Below are positions 1 to 6,404 of a stretch of DNA of 7,217 bases, piece by piece. The notes beneath the pieces were generated by a model, which saw only the letters and a list, made by a program, of their open reading frames with translations, had not been told where the DNA came from and made no database searches. A program made the translations under genes and the position numbers. How positions within the stretch are numbered: position 1 is the first letter of the stretch; the number at the start of each line of letters is the position of its first letter. The DNA lies in NCBI GenBank assembly GCA_013139225.1, contig WTBG01000095.1:1-7217 (forward strand). The letters are read 5' to 3'. The stretch is from Deltaproteobacteria bacterium. GTDB taxonomy: Bacteria; Desulfobacterota; WTBG01.

Positions 1-1
1 G

Positions 2-253
2 GAGGGAGCAAATATTCTTTATATGGATTATGCCTTCGCTAAAGAGTGGTTTGAAAGGATGAATGCCCTGGGTTGGAAAACCTTTTTGGGAGAAAAGGAC
101 GGATACAATGCCCTTTCAACAGAAGAAATAGTCGCAACCGCAAGAAAATATCATGCTGTCTATATTGTTACTGAAAAGCCAAAACACTTTGAGCTTCCAA
201 AGGTTTATGAAAACAGTCACTACATCCTCTATAGGATTCCTAAAGTCAAATAA
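2..253 (+). CDS. C-terminal end of a polytopic membrane protein (5' end outside window)
   Basis: The frame is open to the left edge of the window, so the ATG at 23 is internal, not a start. The 83 visible residues end in a TAA at 251-253. The tail reads as a compact alpha/beta domain with the segments YNALSTEEIVATARKY, AVYIVTEKP, LPKVYENSHY and ILYRI. That series (helix, a 'Y-I-V-T-E-K' strand, then 'LP-VYEN' and a closing strand) is what I associate with the soluble C-terminal domain of large bacterial membrane proteins of the DUF6798/GT-C-like type found near polysaccharide genes. No transmembrane segment is visible in this part. It is convergent with the radical SAM gene, 53 bp away, and I see no convincing terminator hairpin between them. 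The assignment rests on motif resemblance only; the bulk of the protein lies outside the window. Confidence 0.6.
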   Translation, partial: EGANILYMDYAFAKEWFERMNALGWKTFLGEKDGYNALSTEEIVATARKYHAVYIVTEKPKHFELPKVYENSHYILYRIPKVK

Positions 254-306
254 CAATACAAAAAATGGTTGTTGATTTTACTTAGAAAGAAATAGGAAAG
301 TGTGGT

Positions 307-1737
307 TTAGGTAAGGACGCTCATTGCCTGGCGATAAAATAATCTGATCATAGTGGGAGCATTTAGAGGATCACTAACTAAATACCGCAACAAATTGAAC
401 CAGTATATGGGACGACCGTAATAGAGAAGATAGGCCTTTACCAATTCTCTTCTAAGCTGAGGTGCAGACACTTCGCACATGCTAAAGTTGGTATTGAGAC
501 GGTCAAATGTTTCAAATGTGTCAATATCGAATCGGTCTTTGATGGTTTCGAAAATGGGTGTACCCGGGTCTGGAGTTGCAATATTAAATGAGGCGAAGTT
601 CGGATTGAGCTTTCTGGCTAATCGTGAGGTTTCCCGGATGCTTTCCAGGGTATCACCTGGATTCCCAAACATGAAGAAAAGAGAGACTCGTATTCCAAGT
701 TCTCTTGTTATCCTCACGGCCATCTCCATCTGTTCACGGGTAATATTCTTTTTGGTCTTAGCAAGAACCGTTGGAGAAGCCGATTCAATTCCATAAATAA
801 CTTCCTTGCAACCCGCCTTTTTCATTTCGCGGAGCATGGGTTCCGTAACCGTATCCACCCTTCCCAGACAAATCCATTCGATCTTGAGATTCTTCGTCTC
901 TAGAAGTTCACACAGTCGAATAATCCGCTTCTCACCTATCGTAAAGGTATCATCAATAAAAAAGATATGTGTGATTCCATAGTCACGGACAATTTCCTCA
1001 ACCTCCTGTACCACTTTTTCTGGGGAGCGAATATTCCTTTTCCGTTTGTAAAAAAGATGGGTGGCACAAAACGTACATTCGAAAGGACAACCCCTTGATG
1101 TGAGTACCATTGCAACCGGCTTACCCGGAAACGAAACGATGTGATATTTCATGTTATCTGTCAGGTCTCTGGCAGGGAAGGGAAGATCATCCAAATTCTC
1201 TATTAACGGACGGTCTTTATTGCTCACTGTCTTCCCCCCACTTTTGTAGCTTACACCCAGTACACCCTTCAGATTGTGTAAGTTTTTTACAGTCTCTAGA
1301 GTTGTGTATTCCGGTTCGCCTCGAATAATGATATCGCAATACCCCTTCTCTAAAATAGAGTCAGCAAGTGCTGTAGCATGAGTACCCATAAAAATCCTCA
1401 CTTTATCTCTTAGGTACGAAAAGAATCGGTATGCTCCCTGTGCATTACTGGCAGCGAGTGTGATTACGATTACATCAAAATTACTTGCATATTTTAAGGC
1501 TTGTTCAAAGTTGTAACCTGCTGGTACGGGATCTAAAATCTTGACTGTCATCTTATGTTGTCGCAGCAATGCTGCCACATAGGTCATACCCAGAGGAGGG
1601 AAGATTCCGATCTTTGTTTTGCCTCCCGTATGACGAGAAATGACGGGATCAACATCAACCACATAGTCCTGACCTTCTTCAATAGGATTCATTAGAAGGA
1701 CTGTCGGATAATTGTTCATTGCCTTTTCACTTTTCAC
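307..1737 (-). CDS. B12-binding-domain radical SAM protein
   Basis: 476 aa, the usual size for a cobalamin-binding radical SAM enzyme of the BchE/HpnJ-like class. Residues about 10-150 form the Rossmann-like B12-binding domain (FPPLGMTYVAALL at 46-58, MGTHATALAD at 117-126, IIIRGEPEYT at 136-145). The linker has the typical DLPFPARDL at 184-192. The radical SAM core starts near 205 and carries the [4Fe-4S]/SAM motif C217-x3-C221-x2-C224 in the context TSRGCPFECTFC. Later signatures are FFIDDTF (259-265), YGIES (315-319) and FMFGNPGDT (355-363). The canonical DxHxxG cobalamin-ligand motif is not obvious, which is common in this class, so cobalamin dependence is inferred. The start is uncertain: GTG at 1737 has no clear ribosome-binding site, and ATG at 1719-1717 (residue 7) is an alternative. 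It is the last gene of the operon, 14 nt after the Gfo/Idh gene. The substrate is unknown; context suggests a sugar or polyprenyl lipid. Confidence 0.9.
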   Translation of the reverse strand: MKSEKAMNNYPTVLLMNPIEEGQDYVVDVDPVISRHTGGKTKIGIFPPLGMTYVAALLRQHKMTVKILDPVPAGYNFEQALKYASNFDVIVITLAASNAQGAYRFFSYLRDKVRIFMGTHATALADSILEKGYCDIIIRGEPEYTTLETVKNLHNLKGVLGVSYKSGGKTVSNKDRPLIENLDDLPFPARDLTDNMKYHIVSFPGKPVAMVLTSRGCPFECTFCATHLFYKRKRNIRSPEKVVQEVEEIVRDYGITHIFFIDDTFTIGEKRIIRLCELLETKNLKIEWICLGRVDTVTEPMLREMKKAGCKEVIYGIESASPTVLAKTKKNITREQMEMAVRITRELGIRVSLFFMFGNPGDTLESIRETSRLARKLNPNFASFNIATPDPGTPIFETIKDRFDIDTFETFDRLNTNFSMCEVSAPQLRRELVKAYLLYYGRPIYWFNLLRYLVSDPLNAPTMIRLFYRQAMSVLT

Positions 1738-1751
1738 TGTAATCGATAACG

Positions 1752-2759
1752 CTACAATCTTATTTTTTGCCTTGTATGAGCAGACTCAACCGCTTTAAGA
1801 GCGATCTTTAACCCTTCCCTTCCATCTTCACTGGAGACAAGTGGGGAAGCTCCTGTTCGAATGCACATAATAAAGTGTTCCAACTCCCTCTCAAAGGGAT
1901 TGTAATAGAGCCAGTATGGGATAATAAAGCCGTACTGAATAAACTTCATGGCTAAACGAGCTAATGAATGGTGACCATATTTCTCCACCACCACTTTACT
2001 GCGTTCAATGGTTAGAGCCATTTTATCACCAACTATACCAATATCCCTTTTGAGAAAGGGAAAGGTATACGAGGCTCCAACAACACCGAGAGCACCATTT
2101 TCAAAGGTGAGTATCATCCACACATTATCATCTATGCCTGGATACCGATCATGTTCGGTCAATTCAGCAGAGACCTGAACCACGGGTGAATCGATGATCC
2201 ACCTGAGCCAATCGATACCATGGATCGCCAGTTCAGAGGTTACTCCGGAACTCTTTTCTTTTTCAGAGTACCACTTTTGGGGGGGCATGTTGATCCCCCT
2301 GCGAAACCATGCGATCTTAATCTTACCAAGTCTCCCTTGATCAACAATCTCTTTCATATGAACAAATTCTTTGTAAAATCTTTGTGAGAAACCTATCATG
2401 AAAATTTTACCCGCACGTCTCTCTGCCTTGATCATTCGATCCGCTTCTTCAAGCGTCATAGCCATAGGTTTTTCGCAAAGAACATGACACCCAGATTCTA
2501 GGCTCTTAATGACAATTGGGCAGTGGGTATAGGTAGGGGTTGTTACATTTACCGCATCCAGTGTATGTCTTTCAAGCATTTCTCTATAATCGTTATATCC
2601 ATAGGGGATTTTGAATTTTCGCTGCAACGTTTCTATCTTGGATTGCGTTCGACCCGCAATGCCAATAACTTCAACATCTTTATTTTTTTTATATCCCCTT
2701 AGATGCCAGTATGCCATTCTTCCAGCACCAATAATACCAACCTTTATTTTTTCCGACAC
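1752..2759 (-). CDS. Gfo/Idh/MocA-family NAD(P)-dependent oxidoreductase
   Basis: 335 aa, full length for the family. The N-terminal Rossmann fold shows GIIGAGRMA at 8-16 for dinucleotide binding, then VNVTTPTYTH (70-79) and the family hallmark CEKPMA at 95-100, whose Lys97 is the expected catalytic lysine. The C-terminal alpha/beta domain carries SELAIHGIDWLRW at 175-187; H180 and D183 match the usual H-x2-D/H active-site pair. Members oxidise or reduce sugars, often nucleotide sugars at C3 or inositol-type substrates; the exact substrate cannot be read here. The GTG start is supported by a strong ribosome-binding site, AGGTGAGG, 7 nt upstream. The preceding junction is 85 bp and holds a palindromic repeat that ends 3 bp before this site; the following junction to the radical SAM gene is 14 bp. 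It is probably cotranscribed with its neighbours. Confidence 0.92.
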   Translation of the reverse strand: MSEKIKVGIIGAGRMAYWHLRGYKKNKDVEVIGIAGRTQSKIETLQRKFKIPYGYNDYREMLERHTLDAVNVTTPTYTHCPIVIKSLESGCHVLCEKPMAMTLEEADRMIKAERRAGKIFMIGFSQRFYKEFVHMKEIVDQGRLGKIKIAWFRRGINMPPQKWYSEKEKSSGVTSELAIHGIDWLRWIIDSPVVQVSAELTEHDRYPGIDDNVWMILTFENGALGVVGASYTFPFLKRDIGIVGDKMALTIERSKVVVEKYGHHSLARLAMKFIQYGFIIPYWLYYNPFERELEHFIMCIRTGASPLVSSEDGREGLKIALKAVESAHTRQKIRL

Positions 2760-2766
2760 TTATTTA

Positions 2767-2774
2767 CCTCACCT
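2767..2774 (-). promoter_or_regulatory. Ribosome-binding site fixing the GTG start of the oxidoreductase
   Basis: On the minus strand AGGTGAGG lies 7 nt before the GTG at 2759-2757. It supports this non-ATG start and lies just outside the palindromic repeat, only 3 bp from its edge, so the repeat spared the translation signal. Confidence 0.7.
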
Positions 2775-2777
2775 AAT

Positions 2778-2860
2778 AGGGGTCGCATCTTAATTATTAA
2801 CTATTCAACAACACCTGAAATATTGCCAGAAGAATAGTTAATAATTAAGATGCGACCCCT
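2778..2860. repeat. Palindromic repeat element, copy 1 (29-bp arms, 25-nt loop)
   Basis: The left arm 2778-2806 and right arm 2832-2860 are exact reverse complements over 29 bp, separated by a 25-nt loop (2807-2831). The outer part of each arm is GC-rich (AGGGGTCGCATC) and the inner part is AT-rich (TTAATTATTAACTATTC). Copy 2 at 6383-6463 has the same arms except for one compensated base pair: G2785-C2853 here, A6389-T6457 there. The loops are unrelated. The right arm overlaps the 3' end of the flavoprotein gene by 16 bp and provides its TAA at 2847-2845. The architecture fits a dispersed REP/MITE-like element, possibly mobilised in trans by an IS200/IS605-type or REP-associated transposase; no transposase lies in the window. 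No target-site duplication is visible. Confidence 0.95.
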
Positions 2861-4215
2861 GACCTTACTATTTGTTCAGCTGTCTCAAAACCCATCAACA
2901 TAACATCATCTATATTTACATAAGAAAAATTACCTTGTCTCCCAATAGAATATAAATGAGGAAAGGTACCAATATAATTCTTTATGGCTTTTAATTGCGA
3001 AACGAAAGATAGGGTATTGGTTGGATAGGCATATCTTTCTCTCGTCACCCAAAATTGTTGTACATTCTCTCTCTTTAAATACCCCTTTTGTTCCATTTTA
3101 ATTATAACAGTCTCATACAACTCTTTTAGATCCATATTCCATACTTCATCCTTATAATCACAGGGAATTTCAACACATACACTCGAATGCCCTCGTGGCA
3201 CAAGATACGGGCTGAAATTTTTTGGTTCAGTTACCCGCTGGAATACACAATCCTTATCAGGAAAATAAATCCAATGATTATCTGATATACTGTCTTTTTT
3301 AACGTCTAAAAACAAAAAAGTTAAAGACCTGAATTCCAACGTCTCTTCAGGTTTCTCTCCCCCCCTACTGCTTGCTAAGATATCTTTCAAGCGAGTTATA
3401 GGGATAGTTGAAACAACAACATCTCCCTGATAAACAGAACCATCTTTTGTTGTCGCTTTATAACCGTTTCCGTCGTGCCCTAAAGAGACAACACTACTAT
3501 TTAAATACAGCTTCCCCCCTTTGCTTTGAATGAAATCTGACATAAGATCAGATAATTGCCCGACACCGTATTTTGGATAATAAAACATTTTCTGATAAGG
3601 GGAATGTGGCAAATGATAATGGTTCTTATACCTAACAATTCTTCTAGAAAAAGCTGCCAGCAGCACATCAATTAAATCTTCTACTGCAACACGCTCTTTT
3701 GCAACTAAAGCATCTAATTCTGATGGAGGCTTACCCCATACCTTTCGCGTATAAGGTTTAAAATATATCTCATACATCTTTTTACCAAAATGGCTAATCA
3801 TCCATGATTCACATGAGTCTTCCTTCTTTTGAATGAAAACATTTTTTATTGTCTGCTTTAAAAAGCTCAAAAAACATGGAGCAGAGATATATAATGGCAA
3901 ACAAAACAAAATATCCTTTATGCCTAATGGATAATTTAAATATCGTCCTAAAAATACATGACTTGCTTTCTTGTTTAATCTGAGAAGATCTTTCCCCAAG
4001 ATCTTATCTAAAAAATCTATCACCGTTTTATTCTCAGTATGAATTTGATGAGCTCCTAAATCGAAGGTATAGCCATCATGCTTAATACTTCTAGATAACC
4101 CCCCCACCAAATCTAATGCTTCTAAAAGAACAAGACGATTGTATCCACGCTCTATCATTCGATATGCTGTTGATAACCCAGCAACACCAGCTCCAATTAT
4201 AATAACATTTTCCAC
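2845..4215 (-). CDS. FAD-dependent oxidoreductase, UDP-galactopyranose mutase/protoporphyrinogen-oxidase-like
   Basis: 456 aa. The N-terminus is a classic FAD-binding fold: VIIIGAGVAGLS (4-15, GxGxxG at 8-13), an acidic residue E32 in LLEALDLVGGLS, and FDLGAHQIHT at 51-60. The middle has KVWGKPPSELDAL (158-170) and YPKYGVGQLSDLM (213-225), the segment that in this family precedes a conserved strand. VVVSTIP (266-272) is the second dinucleotide-binding strand, and GRQGNFSYVNIDD (425-437) followed by MGFETAEQI closes the FAD site. This matches the COG1232/UGM-like flavoproteins common in polysaccharide clusters; true UDP-galactopyranose mutases are usually shorter (about 370-390 aa), so the reaction is not settled. 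The GTG start has AAGGA 7 nt upstream and follows the epimerase gene by 13 nt. The final residues GVAS and the stop codon are encoded by the palindromic repeat, so the native C-terminus may have been altered. The gene looks more AT-rich than the two genes downstream. Confidence 0.85.
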   Translation of the reverse strand: MENVIIIGAGVAGLSTAYRMIERGYNRLVLLEALDLVGGLSRSIKHDGYTFDLGAHQIHTENKTVIDFLDKILGKDLLRLNKKASHVFLGRYLNYPLGIKDILFCLPLYISAPCFLSFLKQTIKNVFIQKKEDSCESWMISHFGKKMYEIYFKPYTRKVWGKPPSELDALVAKERVAVEDLIDVLLAAFSRRIVRYKNHYHLPHSPYQKMFYYPKYGVGQLSDLMSDFIQSKGGKLYLNSSVVSLGHDGNGYKATTKDGSVYQGDVVVSTIPITRLKDILASSRGGEKPEETLEFRSLTFLFLDVKKDSISDNHWIYFPDKDCVFQRVTEPKNFSPYLVPRGHSSVCVEIPCDYKDEVWNMDLKELYETVIIKMEQKGYLKRENVQQFWVTRERYAYPTNTLSFVSQLKAIKNYIGTFPHLYSIGRQGNFSYVNIDDVMLMGFETAEQIVRSGVAS

Positions 4216-4228
4216 AAATCATTCCTTT

Positions 4229-5167
4229 TCATTCCGTTTTGAGCCAATTATAAACCTGCGTCATGCCTTCATTTAAACTAACGGTGGGTTCCCACCCCAA
4301 TTCTTTTTGAGCTAAAACGTTACTTAAAATATTATCTCTCACATCAAATTTTCTTTCTTTGCCATAAGTAATCTTAATTTTTTTTCCCGTAACCTTGCGT
4401 ATTTCTTCTATAACTTTATTCACAGAATAGCCCTTGTTACTAGAAACGTTAAAAATACGCTCAGGCCCCTCATACAGTAATATTTTTTGTATACAACGAA
4501 CAGCATCCTTCACATAAATATAATCCCTTACAACAGATACATCCCCCCAACCCTGAAGCATGTGCCCCTGTACTACTTTATAGAGCATGGTAGTAATGAG
4601 TCCCTGATTACTCGTGATACTCTGCCTTTCACCATAAACATTAGACAAGCGTGCAGTCCTATAATCTAATCCATACAAGTTCTGATAAAGATGTAAATAT
4701 TTTTCAATCATCAACTTTCCAATCCCGTAGGAACAAATGGGATTGGTAATAGCTGCTTCATGAATTGGCAGCTTCCCTGCGTTACCATAAATGGTCCCCC
4801 CTGAAGATATAAAAACTAGTCTGGGACGTGTATTTTTCCTCAAAACGTCGAACAGTTTCAAGGAAGGCAAAACATTACTTTCAACATCATAGATGCAATT
4901 TTCATTCGATACCGCAGGCAAGGTGGAACAGATTAAATGCAGAACATAGTCAACATTGCTCAAAGCACTCTGCCAATCGAAATGGTTTTTAAAATCTCCT
5001 TCTATGATTTTAATGTTTCCTTCGAACTTTCTAATATTTCTATTGGAAAAATTCTTTTTGTCAAAAACAATAACGTTAAAATCGTTCATCAACAATTCAA
5101 CCAAATGTGAACCAATAAAGCCTGCACCACCAAATATAAAAACTGTTTTCCTACGTTTACTTTTCAA
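4229..5167 (-). CDS. NAD-dependent sugar-nucleotide epimerase/dehydratase (extended SDR)
   Basis: 312 aa, full length for an extended short-chain dehydrogenase of the GalE/WbpP/RmlB superfamily. It shows the NAD-binding GGAGFIGSH at 13-21, D36 for the adenosine ribose, IEGDF (55-59), the serine region SSGGTIYG at 121-128, the catalytic pair Y147-x3-K151 in YGIGK, ARLSNVYG (172-179) and RDYIYV (214-219). The C-terminal GWEP and the NWL near the end are typical of UDP-glucose 4-epimerase-like members. Such enzymes interconvert or dehydrate nucleotide sugars in the cytoplasm; the sugar cannot be specified. The TTG start is supported by AGGTGG 6 nt upstream. The frame is open further upstream to a TAA near 5237, but no ATG lies there. 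It is the first intact gene of the minus-strand operon, preceded by a decayed cytidylyltransferase fragment. Confidence 0.9.
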   Translation of the reverse strand: MKSKRRKTVFIFGGAGFIGSHLVELLMNDFNVIVFDKKNFSNRNIRKFEGNIKIIEGDFKNHFDWQSALSNVDYVLHLICSTLPAVSNENCIYDVESNVLPSLKLFDVLRKNTRPRLVFISSGGTIYGNAGKLPIHEAAITNPICSYGIGKLMIEKYLHLYQNLYGLDYRTARLSNVYGERQSITSNQGLITTMLYKVVQGHMLQGWGDVSVVRDYIYVKDAVRCIQKILLYEGPERIFNVSSNKGYSVNKVIEEIRKVTGKKIKITYGKERKFDVRDNILSNVLAQKELGWEPTVSLNEGMTQVYNWLKTE

Positions 5168-5290
5168 GTCTTTCCACCTTTTGTTTTGCCAGAGGGTGAT
5201 TCCTCCTGCACGTTTTCTGAAGATTCCAGGTGTCTTTTATATTGGGTTTAAAGATAGAGAGAGGGTTTGGATTGGCTATCTCCATGGTTT
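5168..5290. other. Unassigned stretch between the rfbF remnant and the epimerase
   Basis: This stretch separates the stop of the cytidylyltransferase remnant from the epimerase start. Apart from the epimerase ribosome-binding site I see no recognisable gene. A minus-strand frame from ATG 5285 encodes 42 residues and runs into the epimerase start, but it has no ribosome-binding site and no family resemblance. The stretch may be further decayed coding sequence left by the deletion that removed the rest of rfbF. Confidence 0.4.
5174..5179 (-). promoter_or_regulatory. Ribosome-binding site supporting the TTG start of the epimerase
   Basis: AGGTGG on the minus strand sits 6 nt before TTG (5167-5165). 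No ATG or GTG in the same frame offers a better start, so this site decides the call. Confidence 0.6.
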
Positions 5291-5437
5291 CTAAGCAGCG
5301 AGGTTGAATCCATAGTAAGAATACGTTTTCATAATATGCCCGAGGATGGGTTTATGGCCTATCTCTACCATAGGATTAGGTCTAAACTCTGTTTCTTCTC
5401 TTATGCATGTTCCCTTCCCCCCGCATAGGATAACCAC
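5291..5437 (-). pseudogene. rfbF: N-terminal remnant of glucose-1-phosphate cytidylyltransferase
   Basis: Read from GTG 5437 on the minus strand, 48 codons before a TAG at 5293-5291 give the nucleotidyltransferase N-terminus: VVILCGGKGTCIREETEF, then RPNPMVEIGHKPILGHIM and KTYSYYGFN, followed by LAA and stop. Intact RfbF-type proteins are about 255 aa and typically start MKxVILxGGxGTRIxEET, followed by RPKPMVEIGGKPILWHIM; roughly the first fifth is present. Signature positions look eroded: the Arg of GTR is Cys, the Lys of PKP is Asn, GGKP is GHKP, and WHIM is GHIM. The expected ATG start is also missing (AGA AAA GTG). Homology stops abruptly after YYGFN, which suggests a deletion. In its intact form it would have made CDP-glucose for a CDP-linked deoxysugar and been the first gene of this operon. 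Confidence 0.82.
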
Positions 5438-5468
5438 TTTTCTTTCTTTACACTTTCCATAAAAACCC

Positions 5469-5496
5469 TTGATTAATTAGAATTATGCTATAAAAT
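5469..5496 (+). promoter_or_regulatory. Candidate sigma-70-type promoter for the GT2 gene
   Basis: TTGATT at 5469-5474 and TAAAAT at 5491-5496 are separated by 16 nt. An overlapping alternative is an extended -10, TGC-TATAAA at 5486-5494. The surroundings are very AT-rich. Transcription would begin near 5502, about 100 nt before the GT2 start. It faces away from the minus-strand promoter at 5526-5553 with overlapping transcribed leaders. Called by eye. Confidence 0.4.
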
Positions 5497-5525
5497 AAAA
5501 ATATTTTTAGATACATAATATGGTC

Positions 5526-5553
5526 ATTTTAACAGATAATAGAACAAATTCAA
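5526..5553 (-). promoter_or_regulatory. Candidate extended -10 promoter for the minus-strand operon
   Basis: On the minus strand TTGAAT (5553-5548) and TAAAAT (5531-5526) are spaced by 16 nt, with TGT directly before the -10 giving the extended TGn form. The start site would be near 5519, about 80 nt before the rfbF remnant, which fits a promoter that originally served rfbF as first gene and now drives the epimerase operon through a long leader. Called by eye. Confidence 0.45.
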
Positions 5554-5600
5554 GATCTTTAAAAATAATTCTAAAATGCGACCTGCTCATCTGATTGCAT

Positions 5601-6404
5601 ATGGAACCTGTTGTAGTTACTACAAAAGAGATGTTAACTCAACAAAAAAGCAAAATAATCATAGTCATGCCTGCATACAATGCAGAAGAAACGCTGGAAA
5701 AGACTTATCATGACATCCCTCTTGAGATCGTAGATGAAATCATTCTGGTAGACGATAACAGCAGTGATAAAACGGTGGAAATAGCAAGAGAATTAGGTTT
5801 AACCGTTATTGCTCATCCCGAGAACAGGGGTTATGGTGCAAACCAAAAGACTTGCTATGATGAAGCTCTGAAAAGAAACCCAGATATTGTGGTCATGATT
5901 CATCCTGACTATCAATATGACAGTAGGCTGATTCCTTACATCGTCGGTTTTTTAGAGAAAGGTATTTGCGATGTCATCCTCGGCTCAAGAATTAGAACCA
6001 GAAATGAGGCGCTAAAATGCGGAATGCCAAAGTATAAATACATCAGCAATCGAATGCTAACGTTTACAGAAAATATCGTCTTGGGACAGAACATCTCTGA
6101 TTTTCACAGCGGGTACCGGGCGTATACACGAAAGGTGCTTGAAACCATACCCTACCACAACAATTCTGATGGTTTTGTTTTTGATACGGAACTTCTCACA
6201 CAAGCCGTCTATTTCGGATTTAAAATCGGGGATGTTCCCGTCCCGGTAAGATACTTTGATGAAGCATCTTCCATAAACTTTTCAAACAGCATAATCTATG
6301 GTCTTAAAACCCTTCTCACCTTAGCAAAGTATCTAATCCAGTCCACGAAATTATGGAACTATAACTTATTCTCAAAATCGAGGGGGTCACATCTTAATTA
6401 TTAA
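5601..6404 (+). CDS. GT2 glycosyltransferase, dolichyl-phosphate mannose synthase-like
   Basis: 267 aa from ATG 5601. GT-A fold motifs, in order: PAYNAEETL (24-32), LVDDNSSDKT (49-58, nucleotide binding), NRGYGANQK (75-83), the acidic motif HPDYQYD (101-107) in place of the common DADxQ, GSR (128-130), DFHSGYRAY (167-175) and FDTELL (194-199). This is the DPM1/ArnC-like layout without C-terminal membrane anchors, so it probably works on the cytoplasmic face of the membrane, moving a sugar from a nucleotide donor to a polyprenyl phosphate. The start is uncertain: TTG 5595 follows directly after an in-frame stop, ATG 5631 is also possible, and none has a good ribosome-binding site. The last six residues GSHLNY and the TAA lie inside palindrome copy 2. 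The GT39-like gene downstream is a plausible user of its product. Confidence 0.9.
   Translation: MEPVVVTTKEMLTQQKSKIIIVMPAYNAEETLEKTYHDIPLEIVDEIILVDDNSSDKTVEIARELGLTVIAHPENRGYGANQKTCYDEALKRNPDIVVMIHPDYQYDSRLIPYIVGFLEKGICDVILGSRIRTRNEALKCGMPKYKYISNRMLTFTENIVLGQNISDFHSGYRAYTRKVLETIPYHNNSDGFVFDTELLTQAVYFGFKIGDVPVPVRYFDEASSINFSNSIIYGLKTLLTLAKYLIQSTKLWNYNLFSKSRGSHLNY

Noticed and set aside
23..253. Separate small protein starting at ATG 23
   Set aside because: The frame is open through the window edge upstream and the content looks like the C-terminal domain of a larger protein.
251..306. Possible bidirectional terminator between the convergent genes
   Set aside because: Only a 5-bp AT-rich pairing (AACAA with TTGTT) is visible, too weak to call.
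479..796. Plus-strand ORF of 105 codons
   Set aside because: Antisense shadow of the radical SAM gene, which has complete family motifs.
5157..5285. Minus-strand 42-residue ORF from ATG 5285 overlapping the epimerase start
   Set aside because: No ribosome-binding site, no recognisable family, and it lies in a region that looks like decay after the rfbF remnant.
4956..5294. Plus-strand ORF of 112 codons
   Set aside because: Mostly antisense to the epimerase gene, whose motifs are intact; the rest antisense to the unassigned leader. No plausible start signal or domain.
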